Shown here: positions 39,778-48,309 of the stretch, one piece after another | How the letters are laid out: the number at the start of each line of letters is the position of its first letter | How positions within the stretch are numbered: the first letter of the stretch is position 1 | Assembly (NCBI GenBank): GCA_036946415.1 | Contig: JAQIJD010000008.1 | Span: 62,001-126,000, forward strand | DNA from: Sphingomonas_Q fennica_A | GTDB taxonomy: Bacteria; Pseudomonadota; Alphaproteobacteria; Sphingomonadales; Sphingomonadaceae | DNA length: 64,000 bases | Reading direction: 5' to 3' | Program-made: the position numbers and the translations under genes | Notes under the pieces: model-generated | What the model saw: the letters and a program-made list of their open reading frames with translations, nothing else | What the model was told of the DNA's origin: nothing | The model's database searches: none

Positions 39778-41031
39778 TTACCGCGAGGCCATCTGCATCG
39801 CCGGCGGTGACGCGCGATCGAGTGCGGCGAGGAGCTGCGCATCGCGGCCATAGGGATCGCCATAGGTGCGGATCGAGCCGTCCTCGGCGCGGTCGGCGGT
39901 GAAATAGACCAGATAGACCGGCCACTGGCGCGCCATGCGGATCGTGGTCGTGTCGCGCGTCGCCAGCGCCTCGTCGAGGCGGCCGACGCTGGCCTCGTCC
40001 GCCGCCAGCATGTCGGCGGCGAGCTGGTCGACGTTCTTCACGCGGATGCAGCCGTGGCTGAGCGCGCGTTCGGTGCGGGCGAAGGCGGCCTTGGCGGGCG
40101 TGTCGTGCAGGTAGATGGCATGTTCGTTGGGCATGTCGATCTTGATCTGGCCGAGCGCGTTGCGCGGGCCGGGCGCCTGGCGGACGAGATAGCCGGACCC
40201 GTTCGTCTTGAAGACGTAGCCCGGCTTACCGCGATAGAGGTTCGACGATTTGACGATGCTCTGCGGCACGTTCCACCACGGATTGACCACCACCGAACTG
40301 GCGGGCGCGGCGAGCACGGGCGTCGGCGTCTTGGGCGCGCCGACGACGACATCGTAGGTCTTGATCGCATCGCCCCCCTCCATCAGCGAAAGCTGGTAGG
40401 ACGGGACGTTCACATAGACATAGCGATCACCGAAGCTGCGCGGCAGCCAGCGCCACCGCTCCATGTTCGCGCGCAGCGTATCGAGCGTGGCCGCATCGCC
40501 CGCCGGCGTCTCGCGATAGGCGGCACGCAACGCAGCGTAGCGCGCGTCCTGCGGCAGCAGCGAGCGCAGCCACGACCGCACTTCGCCGCGATCGACCGCG
40601 ACGGCGAGGCGCGCCGGCAGGTCCGCGGTTTCGTAGGGCGAGCGTTCGATATGCCAGTCGAACGCGCTGCGATCGGTGATGCGGCCCTGCGCATAATCGC
40701 GGGCCAGCGCCAGCGCGGCGGCATCGGCCGCGGCGTCGAGCGCGGGGCCGCGGCCCCCGGCGATGGCGGCGTCCAGTGCCTCGGCGCCGTAATCGGCCGG
40801 ACGCAGCCCTTCGTCGGCCGAAGCGGCGAGCTCGCGGCGGAGCGCCTTCGCCTGATCGAGCGACCAACGCTCCGCCGCGGGGGTGGCGACGGTCGCCCGA
40901 TTCGCCCATTCGGCGGAGGGGGCGGCGGTGGCGCTGGGGGCGGCCGCGGCGATCAGCGCGGTCGAGCCGATCGCGATGGCCGCGATCGACGACAGGCGGG
41001 CGGTGAGGGCGTAGCGGCGGGGGATAGGCAT
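39778..41031 (-). CDS. L,D-transpeptidase (YcbB/YkuD type)
   Basis: The product is 417 aa with a signal/anchor (LSSIAAIAIGSTALIAAAA). A middle scaffold region (residues ~60-190) is followed by the YkuD catalytic domain: NVPSYQLSLMEGG, VVVNPWWNVPQSI, and the active-site motif with His326 and Cys328 in ALSHGCIRVKN. It forms 3-3 crosslinks in peptidoglycan or attaches proteins to it. WNVPQSI and the late Cys motif fit the YcbB/LdtD branch. The start at 41031 directly precedes the signal segment. Confidence 0.87.
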   Translation of the reverse strand: MPIPRRYALTARLSSIAAIAIGSTALIAAAAPSATAAPSAEWANRATVATPAAERWSLDQAKALRRELAASADEGLRPADYGAEALDAAIAGGRGPALDAAADAAALALARDYAQGRITDRSAFDWHIERSPYETADLPARLAVAVDRGEVRSWLRSLLPQDARYAALRAAYRETPAGDAATLDTLRANMERWRWLPRSFGDRYVYVNVPSYQLSLMEGGDAIKTYDVVVGAPKTPTPVLAAPASSVVVNPWWNVPQSIVKSSNLYRGKPGYVFKTNGSGYLVRQAPGPRNALGQIKIDMPNEHAIYLHDTPAKAAFARTERALSHGCIRVKNVDQLAADMLAADEASVGRLDEALATRDTTTIRMARQWPVYLVYFTADRAEDGSIRTYGDPYGRDAQLLAALDRASPPAMQMASR

Positions 41032-41287
41032 CGAGAAAGGCTCCCTTTTCCCATCCGGATCGATCGGCTTCGGAAGACAGAGGTCTCCCGCGGCGGGCCG
41101 ACCATCGCCAGCGCCACCGACCGGCCGGGCCGGATGGTCATCACGTCGTCTATGCCGTTCAGAACCACCGCACTGCCTAACGGTTGCAAACCGGCGCCCA
41201 GAAAGTTGTCGGGCTGTCAACTGCGTGAACGAGATTATTTTGGAACCGTGATGTTGTGCGGTGCAGCGATGCGGCTAGGGTGGCGGC

Positions 41288-42625
41288 ATGACGGGGGACA
41301 ACAGCATCGCCATCGCGCTGGAACGGCGCTTCAGCCTCAGCGAACGCGGTACCAGCGTGCGGACGGAGGTGGCGGCCGGCGCCACCACCTTCCTGACGAT
41401 GGCCTATATCGTGCTCGTCAACCCGGCGATCCTGGGGCAGGCGGGAATGCCTGTCGCCGCCGTCGCCGCCGCGACCTGCCTGGCCGCCGCCTTCGCCTCG
41501 ATCGCGATGGGCCTCGTCGCCAACGTGCCGCTGGCGCTGGCGCCGGGCATGGGCCTCAACGCCTATTTCTCGTTCGTCGTGGTGCAGGGGATGGGCGTGC
41601 CGTGGCCGGCGGCGCTGGCCTGCGTCTTCCTGTCCGGCGTCGCCTTCCTGCTGCTGACGCTGGCCGGCATCCGCCAGCTGATCGTCGCCGCCATCCCGCC
41701 GCATCTGCTGGCGGCGGTGGCGGGCGGGATCGGCCTGTTCATCGCCTTCGTCGGGCTGCGCAACGCCGGGATCGTCGTCAACAGCCCGGCGACCGGCGTG
41801 ACGCTGGGCAATCTGCGCGATCCGGCGCCCGCGCTCGCCATCTTCGGGCTGCTGCTGGTGGCGGCGCTCTCCGCCCGGCGCGTCAGGGGTGCGATCCTGA
41901 TCGGCATCGTCGTCACCGCGGCGCTCGGCTGGGCGATCGGCCTCGGCCGGATGCCGACCGCGCCCTACAGTCTCGCCGCGATCGGCGAGACGGCGTTCGC
42001 GCTCGATTTCGGGGCGGTGTTCAGCGGGCGGGCGGGGATCGGCCTGCTCGAAGTGCTGTTCGTGTTCCTGTTCGTCGATCTGTTCGACAATCTCGGCACG
42101 CTCGTCGCCGTCACCCGTGCCTCGGGGCTGGTCGATGCCGAGGGGCGCATCCCGCGGCTGAAGCGGATCCTGATGACCGATGCGGTGGCGACGATGGCGG
42201 GGGCGCTGGCCGGCACCAGCACCGTCACCTCCTATGTCGAGAGTGCGGCCGGCGTGCAGGCGGGCGGGCGCACCGGGTTGACGGCGGTGGTGACGGGGCT
42301 GCTGTTCCTCGTGACGATGCTTGCCGCGCCTTATGCCGAACTGGTGCCGACAGCGGCGACCGCGCCGGCGCTAATCCTGGTCGGCGCGCTGATGATGGCG
42401 CCGCTGGCGGCGGTGGCGTGGGACGACGCCGCCGTCGCCATCCCCGCCTTCCTGACGCTGGCGATGATCCCCTTCACCTTCTCCATCGCCAACGGCCTCG
42501 CCTTCGGCATCACCGCGCATGCGGCGCTGACGATCGCGACGGGCAAGGCGCGGGCGCGCGACTGGCTGCTGTTCGTGCTGGCGGGGCTGTTCGTGCTGCG
42601 CTTCCTGTTCCTCGCCGCCGGCTGA
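41288..42625 (+). CDS. NCS2 family purine permease (AzgA-like)
   Basis: The product is 445 aa with about 12-14 membrane segments. RTEVAAGATTFLTMAYIVLVNP is the AzgA (adenine/guanine/hypoxanthine) signature. ALAPGMGLNAYF, and FVFLFVDLFDNLGTLV later in the protein, belong to the same family. H+-coupled purine uptake is expected. It heads a tightly packed operon with guanine deaminase (4 bases downstream), adenosine deaminase and a phosphoribosyltransferase, which supports purine as the substrate. Confidence 0.9.
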   Translation: MTGDNSIAIALERRFSLSERGTSVRTEVAAGATTFLTMAYIVLVNPAILGQAGMPVAAVAAATCLAAAFASIAMGLVANVPLALAPGMGLNAYFSFVVVQGMGVPWPAALACVFLSGVAFLLLTLAGIRQLIVAAIPPHLLAAVAGGIGLFIAFVGLRNAGIVVNSPATGVTLGNLRDPAPALAIFGLLLVAALSARRVRGAILIGIVVTAALGWAIGLGRMPTAPYSLAAIGETAFALDFGAVFSGRAGIGLLEVLFVFLFVDLFDNLGTLVAVTRASGLVDAEGRIPRLKRILMTDAVATMAGALAGTSTVTSYVESAAGVQAGGRTGLTAVVTGLLFLVTMLAAPYAELVPTAATAPALILVGALMMAPLAAVAWDDAAVAIPAFLTLAMIPFTFSIANGLAFGITAHAALTIATGKARARDWLLFVLAGLFVLRFLFLAAG

Positions 42626-42629
42626 GGCG

Positions 42630-43928
42630 ATGGCGCTCCACGCCTTCCACGGCGAGATGCTGACGCTGACCGACGACCCCGCCGTCGGCGGGGCGGGGGC
42701 GGTGCGGCATCTGCCCTCCGGCCTGATGCTGGTCGAGGACGGCGCGATCGTCGACATCGGCCCGCGCGCCGCACTCGGCTGGAAATATGATGGCGTGCCG
42801 ACCACCGAACTGCCGGGGCTGATCGTGCCGGGCTTCGTCGACGCGCACGTCCATTATCCGCAGGTGGAGCGGATCGCGGCGCATGGCGCGCAACTGCTCG
42901 ACTGGCTCGACCGGCACATCTACCCCGCCGAACAGGCGTTCGCCGATCCCGCGCATGCCGCGGACGTGGCCGATTTCTTCCTCGGCCAGTTGCTGGCGCA
43001 CGGGACGACCGCGGCGCTGGTGTTCGCGACGGTGCATCCGCAATCGGTCGATGCGCTGTTCGAGGCGGCCCTTACGCGCGACATGCGCATCATATCGGGC
43101 AAGGTGCTGATGGATCGCGCCGCCCCTGCGGGCCTGACCGATACGGTGGAGACGGGGCGGGCGGAGAGCGAGGCGCTGATCGCGCGGTGGCGGGGGCGCG
43201 GGCGGCTGGGCTATGCGGTGACGCCGCGCTTCGCGCTGACCTCGACACCGGCGCAGCTCGACAGTGCCGGCGCGATGCTGGCGGCGCATCCCGACGTATT
43301 GCTCCACACCCATCTGGCCGAGAATGCCGGCGAGGTGGCGGCGGTGGCCAACGCCTTTCCCGACGCCGCCGACTATCTCGACGTCTACGATCGCGCCGGG
43401 CTGGTCGGCCCGCGCTCCGTCTTTGCGCATGGCGTGCAGCTTGCCGCGCCGGCGCTGCGGCGGATGGCGGCGGCGGGCGCGGGGATCGCGCATTGCCCGA
43501 CCTCCAATCTCTTTCTCGGATCCGGGCTGTTCGATCTGGCGCAGGCCGAAGCATGCGGGGTTCGCATCGGGCTGGGGACGGACGTGGGGGCGGGGACCAG
43601 CCTGTCGCTGCTGGCGACGGCGGGCGCCGCCTATCAGGTCGCGCAACTGCGGGGGGCGAACCTCGATCCGTTCCGCGCGCTCTATCTCGCCACGCTGGGC
43701 GGCGCGCGGCTGCTGGGGCTGGGCGACCGGATCGGCGCGCTGGCGCCGGGCTACGAGGCGGATTTCGTCGTGCTCGATCCTTATGCTACCCCCTTGCTGG
43801 CGCGGCGGATGCGGGGCACGGCGTCGATCGCCGACCGGCTGTTCGCGCTCATGATCCTGGGCGACGATCGCGCCGTCCGCACCACCTACCTCCGGGGCGT
43901 GCGCGCCCATGACCGGGACCAGCCATGA
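42630..43928 (+). CDS. guaD: Guanine deaminase
   Basis: This 432-aa metal-dependent amidohydrolase converts guanine to xanthine and ammonia. PGFVDAHVHYPQ carries the HxH metal ligands. The family's HGTTAALVFATVHP, HTHLAEN, FAHGVQL and the GLGTDVGAGTS aspartate motif are in order. The C-terminal GALAPGYEADFVVLDP is typical. It follows the purine permease by 4 bases and overlaps the adenosine deaminase start (ATGA). Confidence 0.93.
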   Translation: MALHAFHGEMLTLTDDPAVGGAGAVRHLPSGLMLVEDGAIVDIGPRAALGWKYDGVPTTELPGLIVPGFVDAHVHYPQVERIAAHGAQLLDWLDRHIYPAEQAFADPAHAADVADFFLGQLLAHGTTAALVFATVHPQSVDALFEAALTRDMRIISGKVLMDRAAPAGLTDTVETGRAESEALIARWRGRGRLGYAVTPRFALTSTPAQLDSAGAMLAAHPDVLLHTHLAENAGEVAAVANAFPDAADYLDVYDRAGLVGPRSVFAHGVQLAAPALRRMAAAGAGIAHCPTSNLFLGSGLFDLAQAEACGVRIGLGTDVGAGTSLSLLATAGAAYQVAQLRGANLDPFRALYLATLGGARLLGLGDRIGALAPGYEADFVVLDPYATPLLARRMRGTASIADRLFALMILGDDRAVRTTYLRGVRAHDRDQP

Positions 43929-44941
43929 CCGACCTCGACACTTTCGTGAGCGGCCTGCCCAAGGCCGAACTCCATCTCCACATCGAAGGCAGCCTGGAAC
44001 CGGAGCTGATGTTCGCTTTGGCCGAGCGCAACGGCATCGCGCTGCCCTACGACAGCGTCGAGGCGCTGCGCGCGGCCTATGATTTCAGCAACTTGCAGGA
44101 CTTTCTGGATATCTATTATCAGGGGGCGGACGTGCTGCGCACCCGGGCCGACTTCCGCGATCTGGCGACCGCTTACTTCGATCGCGCCGCCGCCGATCAG
44201 GTCCGCCATGCCGAGATATTCTTCGATCCGCAGACGCATACCGCGCGCGGCGTGCCCTTCGCCGACGTAATCGAGGGGCTGCTGGAAGGGATGCGCGCGG
44301 CGGAGGCGAAGCATGGCCTGACATCGTCCCTCATCCTCTGCTTCCTGCGCCATCTGAGCGAGGAGGAGGCCTTCGCCACGCTGAAGGAGGCGGAGCCGTG
44401 GGCGGATCGCCTCGCCGGCGTCGGCCTCGATTCGTCCGAGGTCGGCCATCCGCCCGCCAAGTTCGAGCGGGTGTTCGGCGCCGCCGCGCTGCTCGGGCTG
44501 CGCCGCGTCGCGCATGCCGGGGAGGAGGGGCCGCCCGAATATGTCCACGAGGCGCTCGACCTGCTGCTGGTCGACCGGCTGGACCATGGCAATCGCGCGC
44601 TGGAAGACCCGCTGCTCGTCGCCCGGCTGGCGCGCGAGGGGATGACGCTGACGGTCTGCCCGCTTTCCAACCTGAAACTGTGCGTGGTGGACGACATGCA
44701 TGCCCATCCGATCCCCGAGATGCTGGCCAAGGGGCTGCGCGCGACGATCAATTCGGACGATCCGGCATATTTCGGCGGCTATGTGAACGACAATTTCCGC
44801 GCGCTGATCGCCACCGAGCGGCTGACCCGCGCCGATTACGTCACGCTGGCGCGCAACAGCTTCCTCGGCTCCTTCCTGTCCGACGAAGCGGTGGCGGCGC
44901 ATCTCGCCGCGCTCGACGCCTATGTGGCGGAGGCGGCGTGA
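43925..44941 (+). CDS. add: Adenosine deaminase
   Basis: The product is 338 aa. KAELHLHIEGSLEPE holds the N-terminal HxH zinc ligands. VGLDSSEVGHP, RRVAHAGEEGPPE (His-Ala-Gly-Glu), RLDHGNRAL and the late NSDDPAYFGG Asp pair complete the active site. The VGLDSSE and GEEG variants are also common in adenine deaminases of this family, so adenine is a plausible alternative substrate. It is coupled to guaD upstream and to the phosphoribosyltransferase downstream (TGATG). Confidence 0.88.
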   Translation: MTDLDTFVSGLPKAELHLHIEGSLEPELMFALAERNGIALPYDSVEALRAAYDFSNLQDFLDIYYQGADVLRTRADFRDLATAYFDRAAADQVRHAEIFFDPQTHTARGVPFADVIEGLLEGMRAAEAKHGLTSSLILCFLRHLSEEEAFATLKEAEPWADRLAGVGLDSSEVGHPPAKFERVFGAAALLGLRRVAHAGEEGPPEYVHEALDLLLVDRLDHGNRALEDPLLVARLAREGMTLTVCPLSNLKLCVVDDMHAHPIPEMLAKGLRATINSDDPAYFGGYVNDNFRALIATERLTRADYVTLARNSFLGSFLSDEAVAAHLAALDAYVAEAA

Positions 44942-45459
44942 TGGAGACGCCCGAGCTTGCTTACATCCCGTACGAGGATTTCGTCGACGACGTGAAGGCG
45001 CTGGGCCTCGCCATCGGCACGGACGGGTGGACGCCCGATTTCGTGGTCGGCATCGGCCGCGGCGGGCTGGTGCCGGGGGCCTATCTCTCCCATCGCATCG
45101 GCATCGCCCTGCTGTCGGTCGATCACAGCTCCAGGGTGCATGATTTCGCGGATGAACTGCTTGCCAAGCTGGCGGCGCAGACCGCGGCGGGCACGCGCAT
45201 CCTGTTCGTCGACGACATCAACGACAGCGGCTCGACCATCCTCTACCTGCGCGCCGCGATCGAGCGGGGCGGGGCGCCGGCCAATGCGCGGGTGGGCGTG
45301 CTGATCGACAATATCCGCTCGGCGGCGCGCGTCGACTATCGCTCGCGCGAGATCGACCGCGATACCGACAAGCGCTGGTTCGTCTTCCCGTGGGAGGCGA
45401 TGTCCGACGAGGCGACGCTGGCGGCGGCGGCCGAGGAAGTGCCCGAACGGCTCGCCTGA
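44941..45459 (+). CDS. Purine phosphoribosyltransferase family protein
   Basis: The product is 172 aa. The PRPP-binding motif is ILFVDDINDSGST, and GIGRGGLVPGAYLSHRIG is the first loop typical of xanthine-guanine phosphoribosyltransferases. It would salvage guanine, xanthine or hypoxanthine to the mononucleotide. As the last gene of the purine operon it completes uptake, deamination and salvage. Confidence 0.87.
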   Translation: METPELAYIPYEDFVDDVKALGLAIGTDGWTPDFVVGIGRGGLVPGAYLSHRIGIALLSVDHSSRVHDFADELLAKLAAQTAAGTRILFVDDINDSGSTILYLRAAIERGGAPANARVGVLIDNIRSAARVDYRSREIDRDTDKRWFVFPWEAMSDEATLAAAAEEVPERLA

Positions 45460-45463
45460 AAGC

Positions 45464-45495
45464 TTGCAGACCATACCGGTAGGATGCTACATACC
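45464..45495 (+). promoter_or_regulatory. Candidate promoter and overlapping operator of the amidohydrolase operon
   Basis: TTGCAG (45464-45469) and TACATA (45488-45493) are spaced by 18 bases, a fair sigma-70 match. An imperfect dyad GGTAGGATGCTACATACC (45478-45495; 12 of 18 positions symmetric) covers the -10 box, as expected for a repressor site. The start codon is at 45523. Confidence 0.45.
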
Positions 45496-45522
45496 TCGTC
45501 ATAAACAAGGCGGGGACTGCGG

Positions 45523-46584
45523 TTGGCACAGCTTGGCGGCATAGATTGCGACATCCACCCGACGGTGAACGGCACCGCCGATCTGGTGCCCTATCTGGAG
45601 GGCTATTGGCGCGAGATGGTGCCGATGCGCACCATGCACATGCTCGATCTGATGAGCTATCCGCCGCACAGCCCCTTGAGCGCGCGCGACGAGTGGCGCT
45701 CGGCCAACGGCCGCGGCGGGGTGGAGTTCGAGAAGGTGCAGCGCGAGGCGCTGGACGGCTTCGGCAGCCGGGCGGCGATCTGCAACGTCCTCTACGGCGG
45801 CCCCGCGCTCTATAGCGACGACATGGCGGCGGCGATCTGCCGCGCCACCAATGATTGGCTGGCGGACAAGTGGCTGTCGCGCGATCCGCGGCTGCGCGGA
45901 TCGATCGTGGTCCCGGTCGAGGCGCCCGAGATGGCGGTGGCGGAGATCGAGCGGCTCGCCGCCGACAAGCGCTTCGTGCAGGTGATGGTGCTGTGCATGG
46001 GCGAGATGCCGCTCGGCCGGAAGCATTACTGGCCGATCTGGGCGGCGTGCGAGAAGCATGGCCTGCCGGTCGGCATCCACGCCGGCAGCAGCTATCGCCA
46101 TCCGCCGAGTTCGATCGGCTACGGATCCTTCATGCTGGAGGATTATGTCGCCCAGTCGCAGACCTTCGGCGCCCAGGTGGCGAGCATGGTCATCGAGGGC
46201 GTGTTCGAGAAATATCCGGCCTTGAAGGTGGTGCTGATCGAAAGCGGCTTCACCTGGCTGCCGAGCTTCCTGTGGCGGCTGGACAAGACCTGGCGGGGTC
46301 TCCGCGCCGAAGTGCCGTGGATCACGCGCCCGCCCTTCCAGATCGTGCGCGACCATATCCGCATGACGCTGCAACCGGTCGACGTGCCCGACGGACAGAA
46401 GCTGGAACGGATCGTCGATCAGCTCGGTTCGGACGATATGCTGCTGTTTTCCACCGACTATCCGCACAAGCAGTTCGAAGGCGACGAGGCCATGCCCGCC
46501 GCCATGCCGGAAAGCCTGCGTGCCAGGATCCTGTGGGACAATCCGCTGGCCACCTACACCCGTCTTCAGGAGGACGAGCTATGA
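45523..46584 (+). CDS. Amidohydrolase family protein (ACMSD-like, Amidohydro_2)
   Basis: The product is 353 aa with a TTG start. GIDCDIHPTV gives the N-terminal metal ligand. HYWPIWAACEKHGLPVGIHAG contains the barrel histidine, and LFSTDYPHKQFEGD the late catalytic Asp. The family catalyses non-oxidative decarboxylation or hydrolysis of aromatic and dicarboxylic acids. The usual HxH pair is reduced to DxH, as in many members. It starts a three-gene operon with a paralogue (ATGA overlap) and a Rieske ferredoxin. The substrate is unknown. Confidence 0.85.
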   Translation: MAQLGGIDCDIHPTVNGTADLVPYLEGYWREMVPMRTMHMLDLMSYPPHSPLSARDEWRSANGRGGVEFEKVQREALDGFGSRAAICNVLYGGPALYSDDMAAAICRATNDWLADKWLSRDPRLRGSIVVPVEAPEMAVAEIERLAADKRFVQVMVLCMGEMPLGRKHYWPIWAACEKHGLPVGIHAGSSYRHPPSSIGYGSFMLEDYVAQSQTFGAQVASMVIEGVFEKYPALKVVLIESGFTWLPSFLWRLDKTWRGLRAEVPWITRPPFQIVRDHIRMTLQPVDVPDGQKLERIVDQLGSDDMLLFSTDYPHKQFEGDEAMPAAMPESLRARILWDNPLATYTRLQEDEL

Positions 46585-47684
46585 CCGTCGAAGTGCTGGA
46601 CCGCGAGACGCAGGCGTCCGTTTCGGCGGGCGTGATCGATTGCGACATCCATCCCGCGCCCAAGGGGCCGATGGGGGTGCTGCCGTTCCTGCCGGAGAAG
46701 TGGCAGGAGCATGCCCGCCGCTTCGGCAACAATTACCGCCAGCCCTTCACCGGCGGCATGCCCTATCCGCGCTTCGGCGACGGCAACCGCATGGATGCGC
46801 GTCTGCCCGACGGCAGCTACGGCGGCACCGATCTGGCGTTCATGCAGCGCCAGCATCTCGACGCCAACGACATCGTCTACGGCATCCTCCAGCCGCTCGC
46901 CCCCAATGCGCAGAGCCAGCGCCATCTGGATTATGCCGCGGCACTGGCCGGCGCGGTCAACGACTGGCAGCGCGAGGCGTGGTGCGTGCCCGACAACCGT
47001 CTGAAGGCATCGCTGGTGGTGCCGCAGGAAGACCCGGAGGCGAGCGCGCGCGAGATCGGGAAACGCGCCGGCGACCGCCATTTCGTGCAGGTGGCGATGG
47101 CCCCGCGCGGGATCGAGCCGCTGGGCCGCCGCCGCTACTGGCCGATCTACGAGGCGGCGGTGGCGGCGGGGCTGCCGATCGGCCTCCACGTCGGCGGCTT
47201 CGCCGGCGCGCCGCCGTCCGGCAGCGGCTGGGTGTCCTATTATCTGGAGGATCACCACTCCAACACCGAATCGATGCAGGCGCTGGTGACGAGCCTGGTG
47301 CTGGAAGGCACGTTCGATCGCTTCCCGGATCTCAAGATCGTGCTGATCGAGGGCGGCTTCGTGTGGCTGCCGGCGCTGACCTGGCGGCTGGACAAGCATT
47401 TCGAGACGATGCGCGGCGAGGTGAGCCATCTGAAGCGCCGCCCCTCGGACTATATCAAGGATCATTTCTGGTTCACGACGCAGCCGATCGACGAGCCGCA
47501 AAAACCGCTCCACATGCGCGAGACGATCGACTGGATCGGCTGGGACAAGATCCTGTTCTCCACCGACTATCCGCATTGGGACTATGACGACCCCAAGACG
47601 GCGCTGGCACGGATCAAGATGAACGCGGCCGAGAAGCGGATGATCTTCCGCGACAATGCTGCCCGCCTCTACGGGCTGGACTGA
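46581..47684 (+). CDS. Second amidohydrolase family protein (ACMSD-like)
   Basis: The product is 367 aa and clearly paralogous to its upstream neighbour. Both share the D-C-D-I-H-P start (VIDCDIHPAPKG), the YWPIYEAAVAAGLPIGLHVGG stretch, IVLIEGGFVWLPALTWRLDKH and FSTDYPHWDYDDP. Overlap with the first gene (ATGA) suggests the two form a hetero-oligomer or act on successive intermediates. It is followed 3 bases later by the Rieske gene. Confidence 0.86.
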   Translation: MTVEVLDRETQASVSAGVIDCDIHPAPKGPMGVLPFLPEKWQEHARRFGNNYRQPFTGGMPYPRFGDGNRMDARLPDGSYGGTDLAFMQRQHLDANDIVYGILQPLAPNAQSQRHLDYAAALAGAVNDWQREAWCVPDNRLKASLVVPQEDPEASAREIGKRAGDRHFVQVAMAPRGIEPLGRRRYWPIYEAAVAAGLPIGLHVGGFAGAPPSGSGWVSYYLEDHHSNTESMQALVTSLVLEGTFDRFPDLKIVLIEGGFVWLPALTWRLDKHFETMRGEVSHLKRRPSDYIKDHFWFTTQPIDEPQKPLHMRETIDWIGWDKILFSTDYPHWDYDDPKTALARIKMNAAEKRMIFRDNAARLYGLD

Positions 47685-47687
47685 GCG

Positions 47688-48116
47688 ATGGCGCGTCATC
47701 AGGTCGCCCGCCTGTCCGACATCCCGCCCGGATCGCGCAAGCGCGTGACGGTGAAGGGGCAGGCGGTCGCGGTGTTCAACGTGAAGGGCGAATTGTTCGC
47801 CGTGCTCGATCGCTGCCCCCATGCCGGCGCCTCGCTGTGCGAGGGCCGGCTGACCGGGCTGATGAGCGCGGACACGCCGGGCGACTACAGGCTGACCCGC
47901 GAGGGCGAAATCCTGCGCTGCCCCTGGCACGGCTGGGAATTCGACCTGCGCACCGGCAAATCCTGCGCGGAGCCGACGAAGCTGTGGATCCGCAATTACG
48001 AGGTGGCGCTGGAGCCGGCCGCGGGCGGGGGCGATCTGCCCGAGAAGCCGGCCGAGCTAGAGGCGACGACCTTTCCGGTCTCCGTCGAGGATAGCTGGAT
48101 CGTCATCGAAGCCTGA
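47688..48116 (+). CDS. Rieske [2Fe-2S] ferredoxin-type protein
   Basis: The product is 142 aa. Cluster ligands are Cys43 and His45 (RCPHAG) and Cys78 and His81 (LRCPWHGW), the classical CxH...CxxH spacing. It contains a single Rieske domain with no catalytic iron domain. It could be the electron carrier for an oxygenase encoded elsewhere; none is in the window. Operonic with two amidohydrolases, it probably serves the same aromatic or heterocyclic pathway. Confidence 0.88.
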   Translation: MARHQVARLSDIPPGSRKRVTVKGQAVAVFNVKGELFAVLDRCPHAGASLCEGRLTGLMSADTPGDYRLTREGEILRCPWHGWEFDLRTGKSCAEPTKLWIRNYEVALEPAAGGGDLPEKPAELEATTFPVSVEDSWIVIEA

Positions 48117-48152
48117 TCGGGCAGGGCGATCGGAAGACAATAAGAGAGCAGA

Positions 48153-48239
48153 TTCGCGCGTAGACGCGGAGGCGCAGAGATGGTTCGGTGCGCCGCGTCG
48201 TCATACTTCCTCTCAGCGTCTCCGCGTCTCTGCGCGAAC
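48153..48239. repeat. Type-B palindrome, single copy
   Basis: ttcgcgcgtagacgcggag (48153 onward) pairs with ctccgcgtctctgcgcgaa (to 48239). It is a compact form of the element found in arrays at 7376-8405 and 19602-19922. Here it lies once between the Rieske gene and the DUF418 gene, with no duplicated gene end. Confidence 0.85.
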
Positions 48240-48309
48240 AATTTTCCGTCTCCCGATCGCAGACCCAAGCGTGCTTGCACCCGCATCGGCGGCGCGCGAT
48301 GAGGGGCGG

